DNA of 64,000 nt from Pseudomonas putida (GTDB taxonomy: Bacteria > Pseudomonadota > Gammaproteobacteria > Pseudomonadales > Pseudomonadaceae): positions 179,382-243,381 of the forward strand of contig NZ_JANHLK010000008.1 in assembly GCF_028682635.1 (NCBI RefSeq), given 5' to 3'. Below the pieces are notes generated by a model. It did not search any database and was not told the DNA's origin. It worked only from the letters and a program-made list of their open reading frames with translations. This document shows, piece after piece, positions 51,248 to 59,899 of the stretch. The position numbers were made by a program, and so were the translations under genes. The stretch's first letter is position 1; each line of letters starts with the position of its first letter.

Positions 51248-52027
51248 ATGGGCATTTTCGATATCGACGATTACCTTGCACGAGCAAGGACGCTCATCGA
51301 AGCAGGGAACGAGAATTCGTTACGACACGCTTGCCTTGAGATGCGACTGGCACTTGAACGTATCGTCTATCAGAAGCTGGGGCAAATCGGCCCTAAGTTG
51401 CCCCCCGCCATCTTTCGGAAATGGCAACCAGACAAGGCATTGAAGATGCTTCGCGGCTTCGAGCCAAAGGCCGATCTGGACATGTCAATCGAGTTTACTG
51501 GACCGGACGGTGCTCCATTCCCCATCGGCGACTACAAGATGTTTTCGGTCGGTTGGCTTAACAAGCACTACCAGAAGCTAAGCAGTTTCCTGCACGCACC
51601 CGCCCTCGCTGATACACGCAATCTCAACTTCACTACGACCGCTGTTCAAGAAATTCTGGACGAGATTGAACGCGTTGCGTCAGCAACGCTGGTGATGTCT
51701 ATAAACAAAATCGACACGTTCACTTGCGATGCATGCGGGAAGGACATGTACGCAAGTCAATCACAGGTTGAAGCCGGCGCCACGGTCGAATGTCCGACGT
51801 GCGGCAATAAGCACCTCGTTCGATGCGAAAACGAAGAAACCTACATTGTCGAACCATCGAGCCTGTGCATCGCGCCGTGCTTGAATTGCAAGAGCCCAAT
51901 GGCGATAGAGCATCTTGAAGTGAACGAGAGGAAGGCGTGCTGGAACTGCGGTCAACTGCACAAATTCGACTGGGGTTATTGGATGGTCCCACCCAACTCG
52001 GAAGCCCCAGACAAAACAGAGGCATAG
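51248..52027 (+). CDS. Zinc-ribbon protein with N-terminal helical domain, unknown function
   Basis: A 259-residue protein. Residues ~1-150 are helical (LIEAGNENSLRHACLEMRLA) and resemble the shape of DUF4145/HEPN-like helical domains. The C-terminal ~100 residues hold at least two zinc ribbons: CDACGKD with CPTCGNK, and CLNCKSP with CWNCGQL. No catalytic motif (such as R-x4-6-H) is evident, so a HEPN nuclease role is not supported. It lies alone in the island. Confidence 0.7.
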   Translation: MGIFDIDDYLARARTLIEAGNENSLRHACLEMRLALERIVYQKLGQIGPKLPPAIFRKWQPDKALKMLRGFEPKADLDMSIEFTGPDGAPFPIGDYKMFSVGWLNKHYQKLSSFLHAPALADTRNLNFTTTAVQEILDEIERVASATLVMSINKIDTFTCDACGKDMYASQSQVEAGATVECPTCGNKHLVRCENEETYIVEPSSLCIAPCLNCKSPMAIEHLEVNERKACWNCGQLHKFDWGYWMVPPNSEAPDKTEA

Positions 52028-52136
52028 GGTAAGACCACTTTACATGGACCCACGTGAATCACAGCGAAACAACGTGGACCCGGTACGCTGAAAGTGAAAG
52101 ACTGAAAGTTCAAGAGCTAATTCAGGACAGCACGGC

Positions 52137-52562
52137 ATGGATGTAAATTTTCGGCTGCTACCCATCAACGGCGAAATTGTAATCGTCGAAGATGAGCCCC
52201 TGTTGCGGGAACTCACCAGAGAAATCTTGAGCGAGGTGGGTGCCGAATGTGTTGCATTCTCGACCGCTGATGATGCACTGATCCATACGCTCACGTCGGA
52301 TATCCGATGTGCACTCATCATCGCTGATCATGGCCTACCAGGGCAGGTTCAAGGTGCGGAGTTGGCGGAGCTTGCCCGTAACAGATGGCCCGAGACACCG
52401 GTAATCATTACAAGCGGCTGGACTGATACCTTCATTGGGCTGCCCCCCACTACCCACTTCCTTGCAAAGCCTTGGTCGCTGGAAGGACTAGTGATGGCGG
52501 TTGGCAATCTGCTTCAACCCGGCGTTCCGCCCATAGAGACATCTGTGAGTACTCCGAAGTAA
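52137..52562 (+). CDS. Orphan response-regulator receiver domain protein
   Basis: A 141-residue stand-alone CheY-like receiver: acidic pair in IVIVEDEPLLREL, phospho-acceptor Asp in ALIIADHGLPG near residue 67, and the conserved lysine in FLAKPWSLEGL. No output domain and no histidine kinase nearby. AGGACAG before the ATG supports the start. Confidence 0.85.
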   Translation: MDVNFRLLPINGEIVIVEDEPLLRELTREILSEVGAECVAFSTADDALIHTLTSDIRCALIIADHGLPGQVQGAELAELARNRWPETPVIITSGWTDTFIGLPPTTHFLAKPWSLEGLVMAVGNLLQPGVPPIETSVSTPK

Positions 52563-52633
52563 ACCACTTTCCCCGGTGGCCATGCCCCCCAGATCCCGAA
52601 GTATCTGGAGGCTAGTGCACTCTCTAGGTGATG

Positions 52634-52852
52634 CTACGACTGCCGTAGCCTCATGATGGCATCTGTGATGGCTTGAGCATTGGTATCCAGTGTTTCCATG
52701 GCCACCATTGCGTTAGTTGAGACATTTCCGACGCCGTGATCTGAAAACCACTTGGTCACTTCTTCTATCGCTGCTGCTAGAGCATGCTGGTTATGTAGGA
52801 GCAATGTCAGTGCGTCCGCCGTGACGATGTTGGCTGCTGAGTTATCTGGCAT
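52634..52852 (-). CDS. Small hypothetical protein
   Basis: A 72-residue protein (MPDNSAANIVTADALTLLL...) predicted to be mainly helical, ending ETLDTNAQAITDAIMRLRQS. Similar short proteins are common in pseudomonad accessory DNA, without known role. AAGGA eight bases upstream supports this ATG rather than the one three codons earlier, which directly abuts that site. Confidence 0.6.
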   Translation of the reverse strand: MPDNSAANIVTADALTLLLHNQHALAAAIEEVTKWFSDHGVGNVSTNAMVAMETLDTNAQAITDAIMRLRQS

Positions 52853-53167
52853 GGCTATCATCCTTGAGTAATTGGTGCGGAGAGACTAGCTGAACTCGCC
52901 GCTGGCTGGAGCCACTTTTCGAGATCGGCTGACGCCTGGGTAATTACACAGACTTGACCACCCATTTGCAATCGACTGACCAGCCATTTGCATCGGGCTT
53001 GGCCAGCCACTTAGCCCAGCATGACCGACAGTGAACGGCTCAAAAGCAGCCAAAGGCGGTCATTGTGTGGCCACAAAAGCAGGAGCTATTCACCTCATGC
53101 GGATAAACATCCTGCAGCGCGACCCCGATGCTGATGGTGGTACAATGCCATTATTTCAGAATCAGGG
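52853..53167. other. Intergenic region with short imperfect repeats
   Basis: About 315 bases upstream of the defence operon. TGACCACCCATTTGCAATCG (52955), TGACCAGCCATTTGCATCGG (52977) and a weaker third copy near 53000 form a tandem set that resembles the end repeats of IS21-like elements; no transposase is present. The promoter of the following operon should lie near the TACAAT at 53141. Confidence 0.45.
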
Positions 53168-54307
53168 ATGACTTACGTGCTCAAAATACACATGCTTAAA
53201 GCTGGGAATGGCGATTGTATTAGCATCGCCACCGAATCTGATTTTATCTTGATTGACGGAGGCACCGCTCAATCATTCGAAGATTGGAAAGAACAAGTAA
53301 TTGATAAAACAAAAATTATAAATGCTCTCATTATTACGCATATAGATAACGACCATGTTAATGGGATTATAAAGCTTCTCCAGCACGAAAAATGCCCTGA
53401 AATTCAAAGTATCTTGTTTAATGGTGCCGAACAATTTTTCGGAAAAACAAATGAAGATAGCGCTATAAGTTATTCGGCAGATCGTAAATTACAAGCACTC
53501 GCTTGTGAGCTAACAGTCCCGGAGGAAAACGTTCGGATAGGGTACTCAGAAGGAACATCACTCTCGTATTCGATCAACACAAGAAAACTTAAGTGCAATG
53601 AAATAGTTTCCGGCGAGGCCCTTTACAGGGAAAAGCTTCACTGTTTCAATATTGGTCAGATAAGATTTACAACTATCGGACCAGAAAAATCATCACTTGA
53701 TGCATTAATTGCAAATTGGAAAGATCAACTAAACTCAAAGCTAATTAAGCCTAAAATCATAAACAAACTATATTATGATACCTTTGAGTTATATGCTAGC
53801 AGCCTAATTCCGCCCCCTATCAACTATCCGATATCCGATATAACATCGCGCACCATTGAATCTTTGGCCAGCGAGCCTTTTGTGGAAGATACATCACAAA
53901 CTAACATGAGTAGTCTTTGCTTTTTAATAGAGCATGGCGACAAACGTGTTTTATGTCTTGGTGACTGCTACCCAAGTACAGTAATTTCTTGGCTTGATAC
54001 CAGAAAGATTCAAAAGCTCAAGGTGGACGCTGTGAAAATATCTCATCACGGGAGTAAAAATAGCACAAGCATGGAGCTGTTAGATCGCCTCGACTGCCCC
54101 ATTTATATGATTAGCACAAACGGCAAGTCTCATGGGCACCCAAATCTTGAAACTCTAGCCAGAATTGCAGAAGCAAACAAATATAAAACTACGCGAATAA
54201 TAATAAACTATCAGCTTGAGAATATCCCTCAATGGTTCGCTAAAGAAATGCAAGATAAATACTCAAAAGTTACCATAGAAATATATGACTGCGAGATTGA
54301 ACTGTGA
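53168..54307 (+). CDS. ComEC-type metallo-beta-lactamase-fold hydrolase (defence operon gene 1)
   Basis: A 379-residue soluble MBL-fold protein. The metal motif is H58-x-D60-x-D62-H63 (THIDNDH), the ComEC/Rec2 variant of HxHxDH. A second ligand aspartate is in CLGDC (D266), followed by SHHGSKNS (293 on) and GHP (323-325), all as in the ComEC beta-lactamase domain. No membrane segments. Such enzymes serve as effectors (avs1A-type hydrolase) in AVAST type 1 systems; here it precedes a trypsin-like protease, as in AVAST-1. The start is uncertain: ATG 53168 directly abuts AGGG, while GTG 53177 has better spacing. The operon is AT-rich. Confidence 0.85.
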   Translation: MTYVLKIHMLKAGNGDCISIATESDFILIDGGTAQSFEDWKEQVIDKTKIINALIITHIDNDHVNGIIKLLQHEKCPEIQSILFNGAEQFFGKTNEDSAISYSADRKLQALACELTVPEENVRIGYSEGTSLSYSINTRKLKCNEIVSGEALYREKLHCFNIGQIRFTTIGPEKSSLDALIANWKDQLNSKLIKPKIINKLYYDTFELYASSLIPPPINYPISDITSRTIESLASEPFVEDTSQTNMSSLCFLIEHGDKRVLCLGDCYPSTVISWLDTRKIQKLKVDAVKISHHGSKNSTSMELLDRLDCPIYMISTNGKSHGHPNLETLARIAEANKYKTTRIIINYQLENIPQWFAKEMQDKYSKVTIEIYDCEIEL

Positions 54308-55764
54308 ACACTACAATCCCAAACGAATACAAATCTGATTCGGTATATATCGTAGAGGCGATAAAAAAGGATGGTAGTGGCAATACTCTAAATGTAGTGC
54401 GCGGTACTTGCTTTGCGATATCGTCGACGATTATGCTTAGTGCCAATCATGTAATAGTCGACTCGGACGAGCTTAGGATTTATTTCTCAAGCGATAACTT
54501 TGACCAAAACATTTTTTCATCCGCTAAATGCATTCATTCAGATGAGGCAAAAGATTTCTGCATTCTTGAAGTTGAGGGTGTACTAGCGAGCTTTATTGGC
54601 CTCTACTCAGTCAGTATTAGTTTGGATGCAGAAGTTAAAGCTTGCGGCTTTCCAATAGAGAAACAGCATTATTGCACGCCCATAAGTGTAAAGGTGTCTA
54701 ACGTATTTGAACACATTATAAGCAGGCAGTACAGTTTCGAAGTTTCGCAGTCGGATTACGTTAGCACGTACAAGGGTATGTCGGGTTCCCCTGTGTTGCG
54801 TGACGGACTATGTGTTGGTCTTCTGCTCGTACAACAGGGCTGTAATACTTTATATGCTGTATCAGTCAAAGATATTTTAGCCGACTCGGCCGTGCTTGGG
54901 ATCATCAATGCCGCAAATCTAGATATCAGGATCCAAGAAGGAATACATTATAAAGCGCCTGATCATCCGCCGTCACCATTTACGTACTGCATAAATTGTA
55001 ATGTCGGACAGCCAAACATCAAAGGGATCGATATCGGATTCACGATGAAAGTTTGGAATCTTAGTAGTCTGACAGAAACCGTTTATGACTGGATCATTGA
55101 CTACTGCCTGTCACATAAAGAGAAGGCGAACTTTAGCGGTCCTGAAAGAGGTCTATTCAAACACGCAAGAGCTAATTACCCCGCTAACGAAATGAATGCC
55201 TTGGGCGATTTGTTTTTGCATATCGCTATTCGCGACTCATATAAAACAATCCCTATCATGAACAAGGTCTTCGACATTAACAATAAGACCTTCTCTTGCA
55301 CTCATGTTGTATTGAATCTTGACGACATTGAATTGTGGATCGGCGCTTCTTCAGTTAGTACCAATATCGAGGATGCAGTGGGATCTGCGATTAGGAATAT
55401 TGAGTACATAATAAGTTTGACCACGCTAAAGCAGCGATTGTTTATGCTTACAGCTGAAATCGATGAGTCCTGGCCACATACAGACAAGCTCAGAAGATTG
55501 GTTGACTCTAGTCTTACCGTTGACGAACGATTCGATAAAATCATCATTCCCGTATTTTTGATGCACGACAGTTCAATCATTACCAATTACGACAAAAATT
55601 CATTTATTGAGCTTTTCAATGAGCGTGTTCGAGAGTGTAGGGATATTCTTGTCGGCGGAATTAGACCAGGTCTAATTGATCTCATTGATTTGCGAATTTT
55701 CTATTTTCCTGTATCGGATATTTCAGTCGTAAATGAGGCGTTAGTGAAGGAGCTTAATTCGTGA
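54304..55764 (+). CDS. Trypsin-like serine protease fused to a HamA-like (DUF1837) domain (defence operon gene 2)
   Basis: A 486-residue protein. Residues ~1-205 are a trypsin/DegP-like protease: His49 in MLSANHVI, Asp84 in AKDFCILEV, Ser160 in YKGMSGSPVL. Residues ~235-486 match the Hachiman HamA domain: ALGDLFLHIAIRDSYKTIP, ELWIGASS, DESWPHTDKLRRLVD, FDKIIIPVFLM. The HamA nuclease residues appear lost: the family FDAVH is FSCTH here (Asp to Ser331), and GEAKFY is GASSVS (Glu to Ala348, Lys to Ser350). So the HamA part probably only senses or docks, with the protease as effector. Starts at GTG overlapping the upstream stop (GTGA). Confidence 0.82.
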   Translation: MNTTIPNEYKSDSVYIVEAIKKDGSGNTLNVVRGTCFAISSTIMLSANHVIVDSDELRIYFSSDNFDQNIFSSAKCIHSDEAKDFCILEVEGVLASFIGLYSVSISLDAEVKACGFPIEKQHYCTPISVKVSNVFEHIISRQYSFEVSQSDYVSTYKGMSGSPVLRDGLCVGLLLVQQGCNTLYAVSVKDILADSAVLGIINAANLDIRIQEGIHYKAPDHPPSPFTYCINCNVGQPNIKGIDIGFTMKVWNLSSLTETVYDWIIDYCLSHKEKANFSGPERGLFKHARANYPANEMNALGDLFLHIAIRDSYKTIPIMNKVFDINNKTFSCTHVVLNLDDIELWIGASSVSTNIEDAVGSAIRNIEYIISLTTLKQRLFMLTAEIDESWPHTDKLRRLVDSSLTVDERFDKIIIPVFLMHDSSIITNYDKNSFIELFNERVRECRDILVGGIRPGLIDLIDLRIFYFPVSDISVVNEALVKELNS

Positions 55765-57923
55765 TCTCTTGGTACGAAGAATCAAAGGCCAACATAAGCA
55801 ATCCAGAGTTTAATCAATGGGATGATTTTTTGCTATCGCTTGTGAATGAATACAACAGACACGATCAGCAGCACTTAATACAAGATGTTGTTATAAGGTC
55901 ATTAGAGCGAAAAGGTGAGATAGAAAATTCTTTTATTCTGGATCATTTGTTAGGTGAATTAGGGTTATATCCTTATGTTGGACATGCAGATAATACAAGT
56001 AAGAATTTATTTAGACGCAGCATCTTCACTACACCTCAAGATGAAAATAAAATATTTCATGTTCGCCAAGCTGAAGTTTTTCATAGAATCATAAATGGCG
56101 AGAATATTATCCTGAGTGCGCCTACTAGTTTTGGGAAAAGTTTAATCATTGAAGCGCTAATTGCAGCTCGGGAATTTACAAATATTGTTGTTGTTGTTCC
56201 GACGATCGCCTTGATGGATGAGCTTAAAAAGAAGCTTTATAAGTATAGTGACACATATAAAATTATTACTCAGGTCGCACAAAAATCAGACCGAAATAAT
56301 ATATATATTCTCACCCAAGAAAGAGTGCTCGAACATATCGATCTGGGAGTGGTAGATTTCTTTATTATCGATGAATTTTACAAGTTGGCACCTACAACAA
56401 AAGATGATGAGCGATGTGACCGCTTGAATCTAGCTTTCAAAAAACTCTATGCGAAATGCAAACGATTTTACATGCTGGGCCCCAGAATAAATGGGTTGGC
56501 GGCTGGAATTGAAGACGAACTCAGATGTACCTTTTTGAAATTTGACTCTTACGCTACTGTGGCTACTAACGAATTTTTCTATCCGATAGTCAGTAAGGGG
56601 AGAGACGCTGATAAAGACTTGGAAAGGGATGCAATACTTTTAGCCATCTTAAAGTCCATCGGGAATAATGAGCAAACAGTTATCTATTGTAAGTCTCCCA
56701 AAAGAGCTAGTTCCTTGATGGTCAAGTTGCTTCGCTCCGGGTTGCTAAATCAAAAGATTCACAATGAGGATTTTTCAATCTGGCTTGGCGAGAACTTTCA
56801 TCACGACTGGTCGCTAGTTGAAGGTCTTAAACACGGAATCGCCTATCATCACTCGCAATTACCTAGGGCAGTTGCTTCGTTGATAGTTGATTATTTCAAT
56901 AGCTCGGATATCAACATTATTATTTGTACCTCTACACTCATTGAAGGAGTGAACACAAACGCTAAGAACATTGTTATTTATGATGACTGCATTACTAGAA
57001 GAACCAAGCTTGATATGTTTACATTTAACAATATTGCGGGCAGGTCTGGAAGGATGTTTGAGCATTTTGTGGGGAATGTTTATATCCTTGGCGAAAAGCC
57101 TCAAAGCGAATTACCTTTCATCGATATGCCGATCGTCACGCAGAGTGAAAACGCATCTGACTCACTCCTGCTACACATGGGTGCTGAAGTTAGCGGGCCA
57201 AATAAAGAAAAAATAAAAGGATACTATGAGCAAGAAGCCATTCCTATTTCTTTAATTCTGAAACACCAGGGAATCCATCCAAGTAAGCTCATTGAGTTTG
57301 CTAACGCGCTAATTGATAAATGCAATGCTTGGAACAGTCTTATGCGCTGGGATGGTATATATCCAACCAGTCCTCAGCTAATGCACTTATCAAAAATCTT
57401 ATTCAAATATTTCAATGTGTCGTCAATGGGTGGCGGCGCCGTCCGCTCCGACACACAATTACATAAAAAAATTATTGACGTTATTAATAAGGTTGATGAC
57501 AAAGTATTAATTGTTAGGGACCAAAAGTTTTGGGCTAATCGCTCATCTGACTACAACATTGATGATGCAATACAGGCTGTTTTTAACTTTAAGAAAAACC
57601 TAATAAACTACAATCTTCCAAAAATAATTCATGCGATAAGTGATATTCAAGAGCTGATATTTAAAAGATTTTCCTATCCTTTTGGTGATTACAAATCTTT
57701 TGCTTCCACGCTTGAAAATTTCTATTTCCCACCAGCTGTAAACTCGCTTGAGGAATTCGGAATACCGATTCAGATCACAAAGAAGATCCTTGCGAATCAT
57801 AACTTTGACGACATGAATGTAGACCAATACATAATAAAACTAAAGGCTATCTCTATGAAAAACCTGACATGTCTTACTGAATTTGAAGCGCGCATTTTGA
57901 AAAATGCTCTTTCTTACACATAG
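55761..57923 (+). CDS. HamB-like superfamily 2 helicase (defence operon gene 3)
   Basis: A 720-residue SF2 helicase of the Ski2-like/HamB type. Walker A is APTSFGKS (120-127), motif II DEFY (204-207), motif Ia VVPTIALMDEL, motif V CTSTLIEGVN (389-398) and motif VI NNIAGRSGR (423-431). All are intact, so ATPase/helicase activity is expected. In Hachiman, HamB binds DNA ends and holds HamA until damage or phage intermediates are met. Here it would control the protease-HamA fusion. Starts at GTG overlapping the previous stop (GTGA). No further gene follows in the operon. Confidence 0.88.
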   Translation: MISWYEESKANISNPEFNQWDDFLLSLVNEYNRHDQQHLIQDVVIRSLERKGEIENSFILDHLLGELGLYPYVGHADNTSKNLFRRSIFTTPQDENKIFHVRQAEVFHRIINGENIILSAPTSFGKSLIIEALIAAREFTNIVVVVPTIALMDELKKKLYKYSDTYKIITQVAQKSDRNNIYILTQERVLEHIDLGVVDFFIIDEFYKLAPTTKDDERCDRLNLAFKKLYAKCKRFYMLGPRINGLAAGIEDELRCTFLKFDSYATVATNEFFYPIVSKGRDADKDLERDAILLAILKSIGNNEQTVIYCKSPKRASSLMVKLLRSGLLNQKIHNEDFSIWLGENFHHDWSLVEGLKHGIAYHHSQLPRAVASLIVDYFNSSDINIIICTSTLIEGVNTNAKNIVIYDDCITRRTKLDMFTFNNIAGRSGRMFEHFVGNVYILGEKPQSELPFIDMPIVTQSENASDSLLLHMGAEVSGPNKEKIKGYYEQEAIPISLILKHQGIHPSKLIEFANALIDKCNAWNSLMRWDGIYPTSPQLMHLSKILFKYFNVSSMGGGAVRSDTQLHKKIIDVINKVDDKVLIVRDQKFWANRSSDYNIDDAIQAVFNFKKNLINYNLPKIIHAISDIQELIFKRFSYPFGDYKSFASTLENFYFPPAVNSLEEFGIPIQITKKILANHNFDDMNVDQYIIKLKAISMKNLTCLTEFEARILKNALSYT

Positions 57924-58531
57924 AGGTTAGAGATCGAAGCCATGAAAAATCCTAAGCATTCGGTCAATACACCTATTTTATCCAACTTTTAGGGCCATGA
58001 TGGACCGCATAAGTGGACTCCATTTATAACCTCCTCACTGGGTTCACTACGGGGCCACTGCGGCTGTGAGACAAGGCTGCAGTTTAATCTGCGGGAGCGC
58101 TGTGCACCAGGTATCGGGGGCTCTCACTTGCCTTCTTGTGTTTGCTGAGGCCCTATAGTGACATCGTCGCATTTGGATAGCCCTGGTTTTTCTAGATACT
58201 TTCCAAGCTCTACCGGTGACTGAAGCGTCTCAGTTTCAAAGAGAGACGGAGTGAGCGCTTTTGGCCGTTCTCTGTCGGTCGTAAGCCACTCTTTGAAGTG
58301 CACTGATACCCAAGTTTTCAAAATTGACATTAGCCCTTGGCCGAGTATTGCCTGTGAATCTGTGGCGGAATATCAGGGCGGAGAATCTGGCAGATCGGCG
58401 GATTTCCCGCATAGGGTGGGTCAAGGTTAAAAGCCATTCCCGTGCCACCTCGCTGCCGGCGGCTAGAATCGGCAAATATCACTGGCACGAAATAGCCGCC
58501 CGTTGGCTGCTGATGTCTCGCTTGTGGGGGC
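57924..58531. other. Mostly non-coding spacer, one doubtful small ORF
   Basis: About 600 bases between the helicase gene and the resolvase gene. A 68-codon leftward frame (58124-58330, MSILKTWVSVHFKEWLTTD) has AAGGG upstream of its ATG and could be a small gene or a relic. A 79-codon leftward frame overlaps it in another register and looks spurious. Sequences near 58355-58410 contain repeated GCGGA/AATCT words without a clear unit. Confidence 0.4.
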
Positions 58532-59146
58532 TTACGTCGATGCCTTTACCTTCTGTACTGTCGTCGTACTGCATTCCAGTAGGCTGGCCACTTTCCTGAT
58601 GCTCTTGCCATCAGCCAGCAGTTCACCGATACGCTCTCGTAACTTGGCATCCACTGGACGGCCTTTGTAAGCACCATCGGCCTTGCCCTTAGCGATCCCT
58701 TCAGCCTGCCGACGGCGACGGTCTTCGTAGTCCTTGCGTGCAACTACTGCCAGGATATCGAGGAGCATTCCGTTTACAGCCGCGATCATGCCCTTGGTAA
58801 AGTCGTCCATTCCCTCTGGGGGCTTCAAGGCTGCGTGGCTGGTGCTCAGGTCAATGGACACTACCGTCACCTTCTTGGTTGCGATCTTGGCCTTCAACAG
58901 TGTCCAGTCGCCCTGGACGAGCCTGGACAATCGATCCACACCCTCAATGAGCAACACGTCACCTTCATGGCTGTCATCCAGTAGGCGAAATAGCTGGGGG
59001 CGTTCCAGTTTGGCGCCACTCACGTTCTCGACGTAGAAGGCTGCGATCTTATGCCCACGCTCGCTAGCAAAGTCGATCAACGCCTGTTTTGCACGGGTTG
59101 CATCTTGTTCAGTTGTGGAGGCTCGCAGGTACGCACGGATGAACAT
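58532..59146 (-). CDS. Serine recombinase (resolvase/invertase family)
   Basis: A 204-residue small serine recombinase. The catalytic serine is in YLRASTTEQDA near residue 10. EGVDRLSRL near residue 75 is the conserved DRLSR motif. A C-terminal HTH (DGKSIRKVASLLECSTTTV) binds DNA. It may resolve or invert island DNA. GAGGTG seven bases before the ATG sets the start; a GTG two codons upstream is possible. The TGTGTCAC and GTGACAC words near 59190 and 59219, just upstream, are inverted and could belong to its recombination site. Confidence 0.9.
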   Translation of the reverse strand: MFIRAYLRASTTEQDATRAKQALIDFASERGHKIAAFYVENVSGAKLERPQLFRLLDDSHEGDVLLIEGVDRLSRLVQGDWTLLKAKIATKKVTVVSIDLSTSHAALKPPEGMDDFTKGMIAAVNGMLLDILAVVARKDYEDRRRRQAEGIAKGKADGAYKGRPVDAKLRERIGELLADGKSIRKVASLLECSTTTVQKVKAST

Positions 59147-59573
59147 GATCACACCTCGACGTGTTAGTTAGGGTGTATCAGATAATACTGTGTCACGTAG
59201 GGTTGGTAAAGGGATTTTGTGACACGGGAAAAGAGGCGATTCTGCCCGCTTTTTGTACAGGTCTTTGTGGTACGTCAGGCATACCCGTAATGACACGGGC
59301 CCTGGGGTAAAGGTTTTGAGGGATGATCAAAAACCAAGGCCTTGCAATGCAAGAGCTTGAGCTGCTCAGCCGCTGCTGGAGCAGGCCCCCGAGTTGGGGA
59401 GCTGCTGCTGCCCCGATCCAGAGTTGGCTTTGGGGGCGGCTGCTAGAGCTGCGGCCCAAATTTGGGCTGCTGCTTGAGGTGTTTCGAAGAGTTCCTGCAT
59501 TGCAGAGGCTTGAAGCATTGAGCCGGAACCCGGCTGCTGGGGCCGCCCCCCCTGAAGTCAGGGCTGCTGAGAC
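59147..59573. other. Upstream region of resolvase, no convincing gene
   Basis: About 430 bases. It contains the inverted TGTGTCAC/GTGACAC pair, GCTGCTG-rich stretches and the perfect 14-bp palindrome GCCCAAATTTGGGC (59454-59467). Overlapping open frames on both strands in the GCTGCTG-rich part are low-complexity and not supported as genes. Confidence 0.45.
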
Positions 59574-59898
59574 ATGATTCAAAAGTGAATCATCAGACCT
59601 GAGCAGTTTTGCTCACGTTCACTGCTGGAGACTCAGCAGGGGCCAACTCAAATTTGAGTTCGGGTGGAAAGTTGCATGAAAAGAGAGGCTGGCTTAGCAC
59701 CTGTAGTGGCAATGCACCACAAGCCGGGGGCTTGGTCGGGGAGAGGGCTGGGATAAGGGGGGGCGGAGGAATGGCTGTGGATTAGATGCTGGATTAGTTG
59801 TTAGGGAGGCCTGTAGGGGAGCGTGTACTCAGAACTGAGTGCATCTTTTCACACCTGGTGGGCAACACCTGTAGAGGGTTTTGAGTTGCAGTAAAGTA
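59574..59898. repeat. Cluster of short perfect palindromes
   Basis: Includes ATGATTCA-AAAG-TGAATCAT (59574-59593), the 16-bp palindrome AACTCAAATTTGAGTT (59645-59660) and ACTCAG-AA-CTGAGT (~59828). No gene is seen. Dense dyads suggest protein-binding sites or structured RNA. Confidence 0.6.
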
Positions 59899-59899
59899 T

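Noticed and set aside
55761..57923. Helicase as a generic DEAD/DEAH repair enzyme
   Set aside because: The GTGA coupling to a HamA-like gene and the Ski2/HamB motif pattern fit a defence helicase better.
59193..59582. Overlapping open frames on both strands in GCTGCTG-rich DNA
   Set aside because: Low-complexity repeats give long frames by chance; no ribosome sites or domains.
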